NCBI GenBank assembly: GCA_965153355.1
Contig: OZ231127.1
Coordinates: forward strand, 13,516,001-13,580,000
Length of the DNA: 64,000 nt
From: Flaccisagitta enflata
Taxonomy: Eukaryota; Chaetognatha; Sagittoidea; Aphragmophora
Direction of reading: 5' to 3'
Part shown: piece by piece, positions 49,269-62,072 of the stretch
Layout: the number at the start of each line of letters is the position of its first letter
Position numbering within the stretch: the first letter of the stretch is position 1
Program-made: the position numbers and the translations under genes
The notes under the pieces: generated by a model
Database searches by the model: none
Told to the model about the DNA's origin: nothing
What the model saw: the letters and a program-made list of their open reading frames with translations, nothing else

Positions 49269-49738
49269 AACAAGCTTTGAATCTTAATTACACATCATAC
49301 TAATCAATTTTTTGAAGTTAAAAAAACTTAATCTGAGCATGTATGCTCTGAGCATCTATGCTCTGCCTCTGATGATGTTTCCCAAAGTGGATCATGAAAT
49401 TACATGTATGCTTGTTTTAGTTGGGAGAAAGTTGAGAAAGGGAGTAGAAAAAGGAAGAATGTGTGAAGTGCTTAAGCTTTAGTGATTTTAGGTGCGACAA
49501 AGCACCTCTATAACTGGCTGTGTCCGTTGTTTGGTCGGTTTGTTGATAACGTATTTGCTTGACGATTCACACGTCGCACCTTAATGGCCTACTTGGCCTT
49601 GTTTTTTTAGGTGCGACGAAGCACCTGAGGCCGTGATATAATTTCACCTGACAATTTTTTAAAATTTTGTTCACCATTTTTCTAAGGAATTCAAACATTG
49701 GATTTTTCATTCTGATTGTCATGCAACAATAGTCAGTA
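49269..49738. repeat. Segmental direct duplication, copy 2 (470 bp)
   Basis: Counterpart of 47436-47905. Flanks differ on both sides. Confidence 0.9.
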
Positions 49739-50524
49739 CCTTGTTTCTGTAAAAAGAAGACAAAGACATGCTAACAAATAAAGTGAAAGGCGATGTTGCA
49801 AATGGCAAAAATAAAGTATCAGTAGGTTTCTTTTTTTGTTTTCTCTATATTGATATATTATCACAAAAGACGGGGGGGGGGGGACGATTGACAGGGGCAA
49901 ATTAAAAAGCTTTGGTGTGAAGTGATTAAGATTTGTTGTTGCATTGTATTGCCACTGCTTGGTCATTTGTTTTACTGGTTTCTTGCGGGAGTAGAATATT
50001 TTTGTTCGACCTCTTTTGGAACATTTCTGAGCCTACTTTTTTTTCAAACAAAAAATGTTTTTCTGCAAAAGAAGACAAGAGACATAGAATTAGTAAGCAG
50101 ACGTACGGATAAAGGGGGAGCTTGTCGGAAAATCTTGGCCTTGGTGAGAAAAGAAAGAGTAAAGAAAAGCTAGGATGAAAAGAGAAACATAGGACAGGAA
50201 AGAAAAAAAAGGAAAGAAAAGAAGAGAAAAGGAGAGAAAGGAATAGACAAGCAAAGAAAAGACAAGAAAAGGAAAAAAAGACAAGAAGAAAGAACAAAAG
50301 AAAGAATAAATGAAAGAAAGAAAGAAGAAAGAAAAACATTTAATGGGATTTTTTTTTTTCCTAGATTTTAATTCCTGTCGTTTTAGTTGTGCCCTTTTAT
50401 GACTCTGCATCAGTTTTACCCATGTCATGAAAGGACACAACAAAGAATGAAAAAGAGGGTTTTTAAATGGAGGGGGCTTCTAAGGGAGAAATTAAGTTGT
50501 GTCGGAAATTTCAAGAAGAGAATT
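49739..50524. other. Unannotated stretch with G-run and GAAA tract
   Basis: A run of G residues at about 49,873. AAAGA-rich sequence at 50,130-50,340. Confidence 0.5.
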
Positions 50525-50704
50525 TGTGTTCCTCAGGAGGTTGGTCAGTCTGTCCATCAGTCTGTCCATCAGTTTATATGGCGCTTGTAGTGGTAGGTGG
50601 ATTTTGCGTCATGCTCCTGCTAAAATGTTTTAATGTATTCTATCTTATCACTGCCATTGCCCACCCGCACGCGAATTTGGTAGCCGCGCATCCGGCTTTG
50701 TTTC
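50525..50704 (-). mobile_element. HINE-like element, reverse, 3' end diverged
   Basis: GGTCAGTCTGTCCATCAGTC core, TTGCCCACCCGCACGCGAAT, CGCGCATCCGGCTTTGTTT. Confidence 0.55.
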
Positions 50705-51745
50705 ATTTGGATATGGGATTTCCGCAAACATTGATGTGCGGGCAGGGTCCGACAAAATTTTTTGCTGCCTTCGAGCAAAGAAATTTTTACTGGTTCCTGC
50801 CTACAAAATTTGCTGATAATTCTTGTATCACTGAAATGGCAAAAAAATCTAGGCAGGGATTGTTTTAAAGGTTCTCATTGTTTGCTTCACTTAACCTAGT
50901 GGCTTGTGTAGAAAGGACTAAAAAAAACCATTACGTATGAAAAATACTTAGAAGCAAATCTATATTTTGATATAAAAGTCACTTGATAAGACATTCTGTA
51001 GGCAATAGGAAAAAACTTTGTTGCTTTCTTTCTAATTTTTTTCTTTTCTGAATTTTCTTTCTCTCTCTTTCTTTCTCTTTCCTTCTCTTTCTTCTTTCTT
51101 TTTTCCCCTCTTTTTTCTCTTTTTCTTTTTTTTACCCTTTTTTTCTCTTTTCCCTTTTTCTGTTCTGGCATGTCTTTTCTTTGCTCTGCTGCCTACAAGA
51201 CAGCTGGCTGCCTTGGAGCAATGCTCCCGTGCTCCCGCACTTTGTCGTACCCTGTGGGGGGGCCCCACACATCGAAGTTTTGGAAGATCTAAAAAATCTC
51301 ATTTTTGAAATTATTGGGTGTCTTGAAATAAAATTCTGTTAAACAGTGGGAAAATTCATGGGCGTAGCGTTTGGCTGCTTCATATAACGTTTGTGTAATG
51401 TATTCCTTTGTCCCGCTAATCCAATGCGGAATGGAAAAAATCATGATGATGACCATTTTCCTTTTCTCAAAATTCAGTCGTCTTCCGTTTTTTTTAGCAC
51501 TCAAAGTATCAAACAGCGTTTAATGGGAAAGCAAACTTCCCCATGATATTTTGTTGCTAAAGAGACTATCAATTGCCTCACCGCCAATTAAGCAAAAATC
51601 ACCTTCAAAACAAGAACAAAAATGTTTTGGACATTTTCTATGACACTGATGCGCGGTCTAGATGATACAGGAAGAAGTTCGTAGTGTCTTGTACCAACTG
51701 AAGCCTGACAGAAACTCTGACAGCGATATGCAAATTAGGACATAA
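50705..51745. other. Unannotated stretch
   Basis: GCAGGG / GTAGGCAG words mirrored around 50,745-50,860. Pyrimidine tract at 51,040-51,165. No convincing gene. Confidence 0.4.
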
Positions 51746-51915
51746 ACAAAGCCGGATACACGGCTACTGAAGTCGCATGCGGGTGGGCAGGGGCCATATT
51801 TTAGGCCACTCTATCATTTGGGCAGGAGCAGTAAGGCCAAAGACCCCAAAAACCCAAAAAAAGTAAAGTGTGACGGACGGACGGACCGTCGCACCGTGGA
51901 ATGTGCGTGCACAGA
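51746..51915 (+). mobile_element. HINE-like element, 3' diverged
   Basis: ACAAAGCCGGATACACGGCT, AGTCGCATGCGGGTGGGCAG, GTGTGACGGACGGACGGACC. The 3' stem is lost. Closest to the copy at 52,889. Confidence 0.65.
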
Positions 51916-52755
51916 GCGAGCGAGGAAGCTTACACCTGCGTGTCTCTCTATCTACGCCATTGATTTACTAATTTTTCAACCAAAATGGATTCCTCCCTCA
52001 TAGAATTGACAAAAAATGAACATTTAGGCGAATCGAAGTGGTTTATTTCATAATTTTTGAGCCTCATATTGAAGTTGTCCAGCATAGACCGGCAGTCAAA
52101 ATTCTGGCAAAAAAATTACATAAAAAATGACATAAGTGCTGAAAAGAGAAGACGAAGAAGAAGGTGAAAAGGAAGGAGAAGACAAAAATGTCAAAGAAGA
52201 AGATGAGGTACAGATGAAGGAGGGGAAGAAGAATGCGACAAAGATGGTGGAGAAGAAGGTGGTGGAGGAGGGGGAGGAGGAGGAGGAGGAAAGTCTTAGA
52301 ATTTAAACGGCAAGAAAAGATAAAAAAATTTGAGCAAGATTTCAATAAAAACTTGATTTTCTTTTCTTTTATGATGTGAATTGCATAGTTCAAATTATTT
52401 TTGAGGTCAGAATATGATAAATATGTATACACCAAGTGTCTTTAAAGACAATTTGTCTATGAAAAGCATCCTTACACCATTTTTGCACTGATAATGATGC
52501 AAAAAGTATGGTGAAACACTTAATTTTCCTTTGAAAATTCGCCGTCTCATGAAGATTTATTATTTTATTCAATTCTGAATATGAATTTTACTATAATAAT
52601 TTTTTTTTATAATTTTCAAAAAAACTCTTTCTCAAAACTCATTTTGATGCTAAAAACGTTTTTGAGTTTCAGGTAGCTAGATCTGCAATTAGGTACCAGG
52701 AAGCTGTGCAGAAGGTAAACTCTAGAAGGAGGAAAGAACGAAAAGAAGGAAAGAG
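51916..52755. other. Unannotated stretch
   Basis: GAAGAAGG purine-rich sequence at 52,150-52,300. No gene. Confidence 0.4.
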
Positions 52756-52757
52756 GA

Positions 52758-52764
52758 AGAAGGA

Positions 52765-52819
<55 letters not shown>

Positions 52820-52889
52820 GAAAGATTTGGAAGAAGAAGAAGAAGAAGAAGAAGAAGAAGAAGAATAAGAAGAAGAAGAAGAAGAAGAA
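52758..52889. repeat. (GAAA)n and (GAA)n microsatellites
   Basis: GAAA at about 52,760-52,820 and GAA at 52,829-52,889, directly joined to a HINE-like 5' end. Confidence 0.95.
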
Positions 52890-53077
52890 GGCCGGATACA
52901 CGGCTACCCCAGTCGCGTGCGGGTGGGCAGGGGCTATATTTGAGGTCAGTGCAGCATTTGGGAAGGAGCAGTATAGCCAAAAACCCCATAAACGCCGAAA
53001 AAAGTATAGTGTGACGGACCGATGGACGGACGGACGGACCGACAAAGTGGGGTGTAGAGTCGCGTAGCACGCGACTA
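52889..53077 (+). mobile_element. HINE-like element, best-preserved copy
   Basis: GGCCGGATACACGGCTACCC, AGTCGCGTGCGGGTGGGCAG, GGAGCAGTATAGCC, GGACGGACGGACC core, and 3' GTAGAGTCGCGTAGCACGCGACTAA. The 5' AGTCGCGTGC matches the stem GCACGCGACT. Confidence 0.85.
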
Positions 53078-53825
53078 ATAAAAAAAAGAAAAAGAAAAAG
53101 AAAATTGGAAAGAAAGAAAGAAAGAAAGATTGCGGGAAAGAGAGGAAACATCGTACGACACCAAATACCGGCAGGAATTGCATGACAGATGCTAGTCTGA
53201 GACCGATGTTTTTTCTTTAATCAGAGACCGACACCAATCTAAAACTGACAACGGCCGAGTTAGTTTAGGAGGAGAAAGGAAAATAGGTCTTTTGTCTTTC
53301 GGCTGAGCAATACTTTCTCGCGGGTGGGTTTTGGCTGGAGTTTACGTTAAGGTTAGGGGTTGGGTTTGGGATAGGGGTGGGTTTAGGGGTAGGTTCAGAG
53401 GTTATGTTAGGTTTAGGGGTGGGGTTAGGGATAAGGTTGCAGTTATGAAATGGTGAAAAAAACAAGTGCTAAACCGCAGTGACGAGTTCTTAACATTGGC
53501 CTTGGAGTTCCGGGAGAGGAGATGAGTTAGAACGACATTTGTATGGTACCCTTGGGTGCTTCACATAGCAAAAGTTGGTTATTTCTTTTCACCCTCTTTA
53601 TTTAATATAGAATGATTAATTTTAGAACCTTTACCATTTTTTTTATCAAAGATTGTTCATCTTCCAATTTGTAGGCAAATTTTTTTTAGGATCTAATTAG
53701 CATAATGCAGTGGGATAAATCAGTATAAACACATTCTTTGAATTAGCTTTTAATAATTTTCTCTCTTTAAAAATTGTTAATCTGCATTTTCAGTAAGCTC
53801 TATCATAGTTCTTTTAGAAGCAAAA
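53078..53825. other. Unannotated stretch with G-rich tract
   Basis: 53,345-53,445 holds TTAGGGGT/GGGTTTGGG-like G-runs on the + strand, which could form G-quadruplexes. No gene. Confidence 0.5.
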
Positions 53826-54839
53826 CTACACATGCACACGCCCCTCCTTAACTGAGGTAACTTTTTAAAAATTCCTCAGCATTGCCACCAATGCAGGGCT
53901 GTTATATACATGTTGATGAATGTAACCAGGCAAAAAAAAAATTCTGTTGGGATTTTTACGAGAAAATGCCGTAAAAAGCCGTAAAATAGCATTAAAATGG
54001 CATTTTAGATCATTTTGTCATGATTAACTAGCTCGAAAACAGCAGCTGTAGCCCAGCAGTGTTGATCTAGCACAGTGACACATATTTACAGAGACTGAGG
54101 TAAAGACGTCACCATTAGACATAATTTCATGCCGTAATTTGCCGTTAAAAATCAATTTTTGACCGTTTTTTTTCGGTCTCTTAGTCTCAGGAAGGTTGAC
54201 AGTAACTCATTAAGTGCCAGAAAATGGGTATTTGGGCCTAGGACACTCACATTTATAAATTACAAATCATAGCTCAGATGATTAGTCTCAATTAAATATA
54301 TTAAAAGATCATAAATCACTGTAAAGATAGCATTTTTGGCATTTTTTGGGGGCAAATTTGCTGAAAACACCACTACACTCATCATATATTGTTTAGACAA
54401 TGACAAAATAGCCCTGGAATGTATAAATGCAAATACTCAGGTTAGCCTGTCCCCACTTGATATCATTTTTTGCCATAAAAATGCTGTAAACTCAGCATTT
54501 TTCACCATTTTTCAGGTGTTTGTCACTGAGATACCACAACATTTCTTTGAAAACAACTAGAATGTGGATATTTAGGCCTGAGACTCACTTATGTTACAAT
54601 TTCAAAGTATAGCGTTATGATTGAGTCTGATTAAAATGCTGTTAAGGGCTGTAATATGATGATCTTGATGATTTAGTGGGTACTGTTAGTCCAAAGCACT
54701 GCTCCTTTTGATAGAAATCGAAAAAACATTGATGATGAGGCACTGGGAACCATCCATGCAAAAACTTGAGTCAACACGCTATCATTCTATATATCAATAT
54801 GCCGTAAATTGCCATTAAAAAGGCATTTCAAACACACAC

Positions 54840-54909
<70 letters not shown>

Positions 54910-54925
54910 TCCACACACACATATT

Positions 54926-54991
<66 letters not shown>

Positions 54992-55004
54992 CACACACAC
55001 ACCA

Positions 55005-55074
<70 letters not shown>

Positions 55075-55233
55075 CACGTGCACATTCTCAAACACGTACA
55101 CGTAAACGCCAATACGCATACAAGCGCATGCCTGGAAGTGACATTTCAATTCTCTTTCAATCACATAGATAATACGCCATTAATAAGGACCACATTTTGC
55201 AAGTGCTTGATTTTTTGATGGAGAGAGAGAAAG

Positions 55234-55299
<66 letters not shown>

Positions 55300-57285
55300 G
55301 CGCCTCAAGAAAGAGAAACACTCTAGATTAATTGATGACGAGTTGACTCAAATTGAATGTTTCTCAGCGCCTAATCTGGTTGGGCAGTTTCTTGGGCAGA
55401 TTCACCTTAAAAACTGTCAAAAAATGCCGACGGCAAATTACGACCTCAAATTTTGCCGCTTCACTTCAAAACACATATGTCAGCGCATTATGCCACAATT
55501 CCATTTTCTGGTAGTTCTCAAGTGAATGTCATGCTTAATGAGATGGTACCCTGTTTTCAAAAGCGACTGCAACCAGCAAAACCTTTATTTTGCCTAAAGC
55601 AATCACATTTGGACATACCGATTTGTTTTGTCTAAAAGCAAATAACCTACCATTTATTCATGCAAAATTTCATAGCAGTGGCTAAAGTTGTTTAGCTTCC
55701 ACATAATTTTGAAATATGGTGAAATTTGACGAAGTTTTACTTAAAATGACATTTTTACAGAAATTTTCATCAATAAACTGTTGTTATTTTTGTACAAATT
55801 TAGCTAAAATGACCATGTTGGTCATAAATGGATATGAATTGACCTCTCTTTTGCACCAGTTTTAATTTTTCATGATTTTTGAAAAAATTGAGGCCTTCTA
55901 TCACATTTGATGGGATCAAAAACCTTTTCAGACTTTGAAAAATCAGAGGAAAAATCAAATTTGTCTCATGAAAAAAAATAAATTTTATAATCCTAATTGT
56001 TTTTTCTTGAGATACATAAAAAACGATCATTATCTATATTCAAAGACCAATCTGGCTATTTTCATTTAATTCTTAGAGAAATGACATTATGTTTAAGTAA
56101 TGGGGGTTATTCAATCAAATTTTTGAGGAGCCTCTCATGGGGCTCACTACATTTTTACTCAAAATTATGTGGAAGCTAAACCACAGGAGCCACTACTTTA
56201 AAATTTTGCATGAATAAATGGTAGGTCATGTACTTCTAGACAAAATCAATCTGAATTTCCAAATGTGAATACTATGAGCACAATAAAGGTTTTGCTGGTT
56301 GCAGTTGCTTTTGAAAACAGGGTATCATCGAAAAAACAGTCAAAAATGCACTTCTAACAGCATTTCAAGATGATACCCTATAGTGTCAGTACCATATTAG
56401 TATTGTCACACAGAAGTCGCTGTTTTGAATCAGTCAAATATATTATAACATTTTTATGGCAAATTACGGCATATAACAGCATTTTACAGCATTTAATAAT
56501 ACCATATGATGACGGCTTTACTTGAATCTTAGTGTGAATATGCGCCAGTGCCATTTCAACATTAGCTGACTAGAGTGGCTGTTTTTGAATCGGTTAAATT
56601 TTATATAACGGTCAAAAATGCTATTTTTACGGCATTTTAAGGCACTTTACGGCATAAAATGATACCCTTTGGTGACGGCTTTACTTGAATCTCTGCGTCA
56701 ATGTGTGACAGTGCCATGTCAGCATTAACAGACAAGAGTCGCTGTTTTTAAATCAGTTAAATCTGATATAATGGTCAAAAATGCCATTTTTACGGCATTT
56801 TTCAGCAATTTACAGCATAAAATGATATCCTATGATGACGGCCTTACTTGAATCTATGTGAGAATATGTGTCAGTGCCATTTTAGCATTATCTGACAAGA
56901 GTAGCTGTTTTTGAATCAGTTAAATCCGATATAACGGTCAAAAACGCCACTTTTACGGCATTTTACAGCATTTTACGGCATAAAATGATACCCTATGGTG
57001 AGGGCTTCACTTGAATCTTTGCATGAATGTGTGTCAGTGCCATGTCAGCATTATCCGATGAGAGTCGCTGTTTCTAAATCAGTTAAATCCGATATAATGT
57101 TCAAAAATGCCATTTTTATGGCTTTTTACGGCATTTAACAGCATTTTCTCGTAAAATTCCCAACAGAATTTTTTGTTTTTTGCATGGATACATTCGTCTA
57201 CATGTGAATAACTGCTCTGCATGGGTGGCGATGCTGAGGAATTTTTAAAAAGTTACCTCAGTTAAGAAGGGACGTGCATGATTTT
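53826..57285. mobile_element. Giant foldback structure with tandem TTTTACGGCATTTT units
   Basis: Left end GCACACGCCCCTCCTTAACT, GAGGTAACTTTTTAAAAATTCC TCAGCATTG is mirrored at about 57,200-57,285. AATTCTGTTGGGATTTTTACG pairs with CGTAAAATTCCCAACAGAATT. The right half holds units of about 160-171 bp (GACGGCTTTACTTGAATCT near 56,513, 56,684, 56,843, 57,003). A second hairpin (about 55,543-55,715 against 56,156-56,330) lies inside. No transposase recognised. Exact ends and target duplication not resolved. Confidence 0.8.
54836..55072. repeat. (CA)n microsatellite
   Basis: CA run with ATATTCC and CGACAC interruptions. A (GT)n run follows at 55,237-55,298. Confidence 0.97.
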
Positions 57286-58739
57286 GCTGATTTCTGGGAT
57301 TTCTGTGGGAACAAAACAACAAAGGATGAAAGAATTTTGAAAAAAAGAAAATGGTCATCTTCATAATTTTTGCTCTTTCACATTACCTAACACTGTTCAA
57401 TATTTCCACCATGTGCTTTAAAGTAGGAATACTGCCACTTTTTCAATGGTTTTTGATAGTCGGACATATATTTAGTCCATTCCAACCAACTCCAAAAAAA
57501 TTCTTGTGGCGCCTTTTGAAATATTTTTCTTTTTTACCTTTCTGAGGTACAGGTCATTGAATTTCCCATTTTTTGGACAATTAACCTTGTTTTGCTCATA
57601 ACTTTTAAACGCATGAAGTGAGAAATGCCAGATTGGTCTCATTTTAAAGATCTTTTCAAGAGCTTTCTAACCGTCACCAATTTTTTGTAAATCCGTTGAA
57701 AAACAATCAAGTTATAGGCTGTCAAATGTGAAGAGGAAAATGAGGATTTCAGTTAATTTTCCATGTCATTGAAGTTTTCTTTTTTTTCACAATTTTACTT
57801 GTTTCGCTCATAATTTTTGAACGGATAAAGCTAGAAATGTCAGATTGGACTCATCTTAAAGATTTTTTGAAGCTCTTTCTAACCATCACCATTTTTTTTG
57901 TGAATCCCTTGAGTAACAACTCAATTAAAAGAGGTCAAAGATTGGCAATATCAGAAGGTTTTTGGAAGATTTCACCAATTTCTTCTTGTGATGAGATCAT
58001 GTTTGTTGATGCATTCTTGCATTGCTAAAGGAGTCAATGTCTATTGAGCTATTCGTTGGTTTGTCCTAATGTTTGTCTATCCATCTATTAATCTATCCTA
58101 AATTGTATCATGAAAATGGTAAGTAAGTCACAGCCAGGCAGAAACCCATAAGCATTACATCAAAATACTATTAAAAACTTCCATTCACCCACTCTAGGAA
58201 AACTTGTTTATAGCAAATGAGGGCTGACTGAGGCCTTTGATGACCTGAATGCTTCCTCAATGTTGTTTTGAAACCTAAGGAAGCTGGCTGGGCTGATTTG
58301 AAGCCTGAGATGATTTGAAGCCTGAGAGAGTTAATTTGGTGCCTGAGAGACCTGGTTTGGCATCTGTAAGGAGGGGGGGGTTTGGGTCCTGAGAGAGCTG
58401 ATTTTAGGCCTAAGAGGGCTTAGTCAACGCTTTGTATATCAATATGAGGCATTAAGGGCTGATTTGAGGCCTGATTGAGCTGAATTCAGGTCATAAAGAG
58501 CCAATTTGAGGCTTATAAAGGCTTATTTGATGCCCATTCGGGATAATTAAATGCTTGGTGCTGGCTGGGCTGATTTGAAGCCCTAGAGTGCTTATTTGAT
58601 GCCTGAGAAAGCTGAATTGTGCTTATCATTTATTATTTATTTTATTATCCATTTTCTGCTGGGCTGTAGCTTCCGTAATCTGCACCTCTGGTTCATTCCT
58701 CTTCCCCCCTCTCATAAGGCTTCTCAAGTCTCAAATCAG

Positions 58740-59100
58740 CTCTCTCAGACCAAAGGGGTCAATGACCTATGCTTTCACACAGTGCAATTTTCACTTTCTC
58801 CTCCTTATCCTTCTCCTCCATTCCCCCTTCCCCAACCTCCTGGCCCATAACTTAGCCTGGAAGCCCATATCCCAGCCTTCGAGGCCTATATCCCAGTCTT
58901 GAGGCCCAAATCCCTCAAGGCTAGGATACGGGCCTCAAAGATAGGATTTTGGCTTTAAGATGGGATTTGGGCCTTGAGGTTAAGATTTGGGCCTCAAGAC
59001 TGGGATTTGGGCATCAAGGCTGGGATATGGGCCTCAAGGCTGAGATAAGGGCCTAGAGGTTGAGGGGGGGAATGAAGATGAAGAAGGAGAAAATTCCCCC
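58740..59100. mobile_element. GGGGTCAATGACCTATG-armed element E
   Basis: CCAAAGGGGTCAATGACCTATGCTTTCACAC, CTCCTCCTTATCCTTCTCCTCC on the left and GATGAAGAAGGAGAAAATTC on the right, enclosing GGCCTCAAGGCTGGGATATG tandem units. The right arm is incomplete. Confidence 0.5.
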
Positions 59101-59636
59101 ATGTTTTGCTTATCATTATTTATAATCCATTTTCTGCTGGGCTGTAGCTTCTATAATCTGCACCTCTGGTTCATTCCTCTTCCCCCCTTCCATAAGGCTT
59201 CTCAAGTCTCAAATCAGCTCTCTCAGACTTCAAATTAGTCCTCTCAGGCCTCAAATTAACTTTCTAAGGCCTAAAATCAGCTCTTGAAAATCTAATAACA
59301 GTTTTGCAGGATTTTAATCAACCCTACAGGGCTTCAAGTAAAACCTTCCTAGCCTCAGTTCTGTTCTCTCAGCCCTGAAATTAGTCACATCAGAACTAAA
59401 ATCAGCCCTTTAGGCCTTTAGGCCTCAAATTGCCAGACAAAGCGTTAACTAAGCCCTCTTAGGCCTCAAATTAGCTCTCTCAGGTCCCAAAACCCCCCTT
59501 TATAAATGCCAAATTAGGTCTCTCAGGCACCAAATTAGGTCCCTCAGGCTTAAAATCAGTTTAGGCTTAAAATCAGCCCAGCCAGCTTCCAGGTCATCAA
59601 AGGCCTCAGTCAACCCTCATTTGCTATAGACAATTT

Positions 59637-59790
59637 TTAGCGGAACTCTATAAGAAAGAGGCTTTGTCCGTCCGTCCATCCATCGGTTGGTCGGTCCGTG
59701 AACACGAGTCGGAAAGTGTAAAAACGCGCATTTCTGCCCCTGCCCACCTGTCCACAACTGGTATGGGCCGTGTATCGGCCTTTTTCCTAG
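59637..59790 (-). mobile_element. HINE-like element, reverse
   Basis: GCGGAACTCTATAAGAAAGAGGC, TTTGTCCGTCCGTCC core, CTGCCCCTGCCCACCTGTCC, ACAACTGG, CGTGTATCGGCCTTTTTCC. Confidence 0.7.
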
Positions 59791-59817
59791 GCTGGATGAA
59801 TGAAGATTTTAGGTGAG

Positions 59818-60310
59818 AACAGGGCAGCGGCCTTAGAGGGCCAATGTCCAGTAGAATACAGGGGGAATTTTAAGACGTCCGTCAGTCCTTCCATCCGTCC
59901 CCCCCCTTGACCATCAAGACCTCACAAGAGCCCTCCCAGACCTCAATTTAGCCCGGCAGGCCTCAAATCACCCTTCTTGGCTTTAAATTTGCCTCTCCCA
60001 TGCCTCAAATCTGCCCTCCAGACCTCAAACCTGCCCTCCAGACCTTCAATCAGCCCTCCAAGCATCAAATCAGCCCTCCAAACCTCAAATCTTCTCTCCA
60101 AGCCTTAATTCTGCCCAAATCAGCCATCTTAAGCCTGAAATATGCCCCAAACACAATGGCTGGAAGGACAGACGTCTCAAAATTCACCCCCGTGTTCTAC
60201 AGGACATTGGCCCTTTGGGGCTGCTGCCCTGCTCTCACTCCATCTCTTCACTGGATTACTCCCAGCAGGGCATCGGGTACCGCTGACCATGTGCAATTCT
60301 TGGATGACTA
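59818..60310. mobile_element. GGCAGCGGCC-armed element F with ~19-bp tandem cargo
   Basis: Left arm GGGCAGCGGCCTTAGAGGGC, CAATGTCC, TACAGGGGGAATTTTAAGACG, TCC. Right arm GGACAGACGTCTCAAAATTC ACCCCCGTGTTCTACAGGAC, ATTGGCCCTTTGGGGCTGCTGCC. Cargo is CCTCAAATCAGCCCTCCAA tandem (59,930-60,130). Right flank CATCGGGTACCGCTGACCAT is as in element B. Confidence 0.75.
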
Positions 60311-61130
60311 GATCTAATTGGGGCTGCAGCCCAAAAATCCCCTACATTTCACAGGAATGCTTATGGGTTGCTGCCTGGCCATGTCTTATTTAAAATTTTC
60401 AAAGTACAATTTGGGATAGATTAACAGACAGATAGACAAACTATAAGACAAACCAACAAATAGCTCAACAGACATTGACTCCTTTAGCAATGCAAGAATC
60501 AACAAACATGATCTCATCACAAGAAAAAGATGATGAAATCTTCCAAAAACCGTTTGATATTGCCAATTTTTGACCTCTTTTAATTGAGTTGTTACTCAAG
60601 GGATTCACAAAAAATCGGTGATGGTTGGAAAGAGCATCAAAAAATCTTTAAAATGAGTCCAATCTGGTATTTCTAGCTTTATCCGTTCAAAAGTTAAGAG
60701 CAAAACAAGTAAAATTGTGAATAAAAAAGAAAAACTTCAATGACATGGAAAACTAACTGAAATCTTAATTTCCTTCCTCATGTTTGACAGACTATAATTT
60801 GATTGTTTTTCAATGGATTTACAAAAAATTGGTGACGGTTAGAAAGACCTTGAAAAGATCTTTAAAATAAGACCAATCTGGCATTTCTCGCTTCATGCGT
60901 TTAAAAGTTATGAGCAAAACAAGGTTGATTGTCCAAAAAATGGGAAAATTCAATAACCTGTACCTCATAGAGGTAAAAAAGTATAATATTTCAAAAGGCG
61001 CCACAAGAATTTTTTGGAGTTGGTTGGGATAGACTAAATACATGTCTGACGATCAGAAACCATGGAAAAAGTGGCAGTATTCCTACTGTAAAGCACACAG
61101 TGGAAATATTGAACAGTGCTAAGTAGGGTA

Positions 61131-61799
61131 AAGGGATACTACAAAATTTTGCCATGTAAAGCACCCAAACGGTACCCGACTGTTAAGAACGCGAACAGCA
61201 TTTGAATGATACCTTGACGGATTTCGCAACGAAAAACGCTGATCAAATGTCGCTGTCGAGATCTCGTTGCAGACCGGGTCCTTTGTCCCCTGATTTTGAC
61301 ACAAATGCTTCCTTCTGAAAGAAAAAATCGACCGTTCTTTCGCACTATTATTTTGGCGCGTTATTTTCTCTCTTTCCATCTTTCTTTTAGTGGTGTGCAC
61401 ATAGCATAGCATTATAGCATATAGCATGTTTTCCAGAATGTTTTATGGAAAACTAGGAGTGGTGCGCGTATTAACTAGTCAGTGAGGGTTCCATTTATTT
61501 CAGTTTGGGTGTATAGTGAGGGATATTGTCCACTTGTCATATACTCGCTCAGTTCATGGATATCTAAGTATTTGGCCCTGTTGTGATACAACTCGACTAA
61601 AAAAAGAAAGACGCACCTGATTATCTTTTCATAAAACAGGTACAAAAACTAATTTTAACTTTTTTTGATAGAGACATTTTGAAAGATTTTCAAAAAATCT
61701 TTCAATCTAGACCAATCCAGGTCTGTATCTCAAACGGTTTAGAAGCTAGAGCCCTCAACCCACTTTACACCCGCAACATCTTCCCTCTTACAGAAGGAA
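61131..61799. other. Unannotated stretch
   Basis: Short ATAGCATAGCAT repeats near 61,400. No gene. Confidence 0.4.
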
Positions 61800-61945
61800 T
61801 AATAACATGTGTTAAACAACCCTCAGAACAACGCGCTGGACAACACCGGGCACAACACTGGGCAACAATGGTCACAAGACTGGATTCATTTCGCGGTTAT
61901 ATTGATTCCCCTAAAGAGTAATGACATGTGGAAAACACAACACTG
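61800..61945 (-). repeat. Reverse-oriented unit of the 120-bp repeat at 4905-5320
   Basis: GACTGGATTCATTTCGCGGT, TATATTGATTCCCCTAAAG and GGAAAACACAACACTGG are the reverse complement of the unit near 4914-5040. Confidence 0.75.
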
Positions 61946-61982
61946 GCGCAGAGACTAATGATCATTCCTGATGATGGATGAC

Positions 61983-61998
61983 AGAGAGAGAGAGCGAG

Positions 61999-62069
<71 letters not shown>
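61983..62069. repeat. (GA)n microsatellite
   Basis: AG run with two early GAGC interruptions. Confidence 0.97.

Positions 62070-62072
<3 letters not shown>

Larger units (their letters stand above)
57350..61130. mobile_element. Second giant foldback structure
   Basis: Left arm (57,350-58,640) and right arm (about 59,560-59,635 plus 60,355-61,130) mirror each other: CACTGTTCAATATTTCCACC, CTCATAACTTTTAAACGCATGA, AACCGTCACCAATTTTTTGT, and TTAATCTATCC against GGATAGATTAA. The spacer holds T/C-rich tandem GGCCTCAAATCAGC-type repeats, a direct duplication (58,640-58,740 and 59,115-59,220) and element F. Confidence 0.8.
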
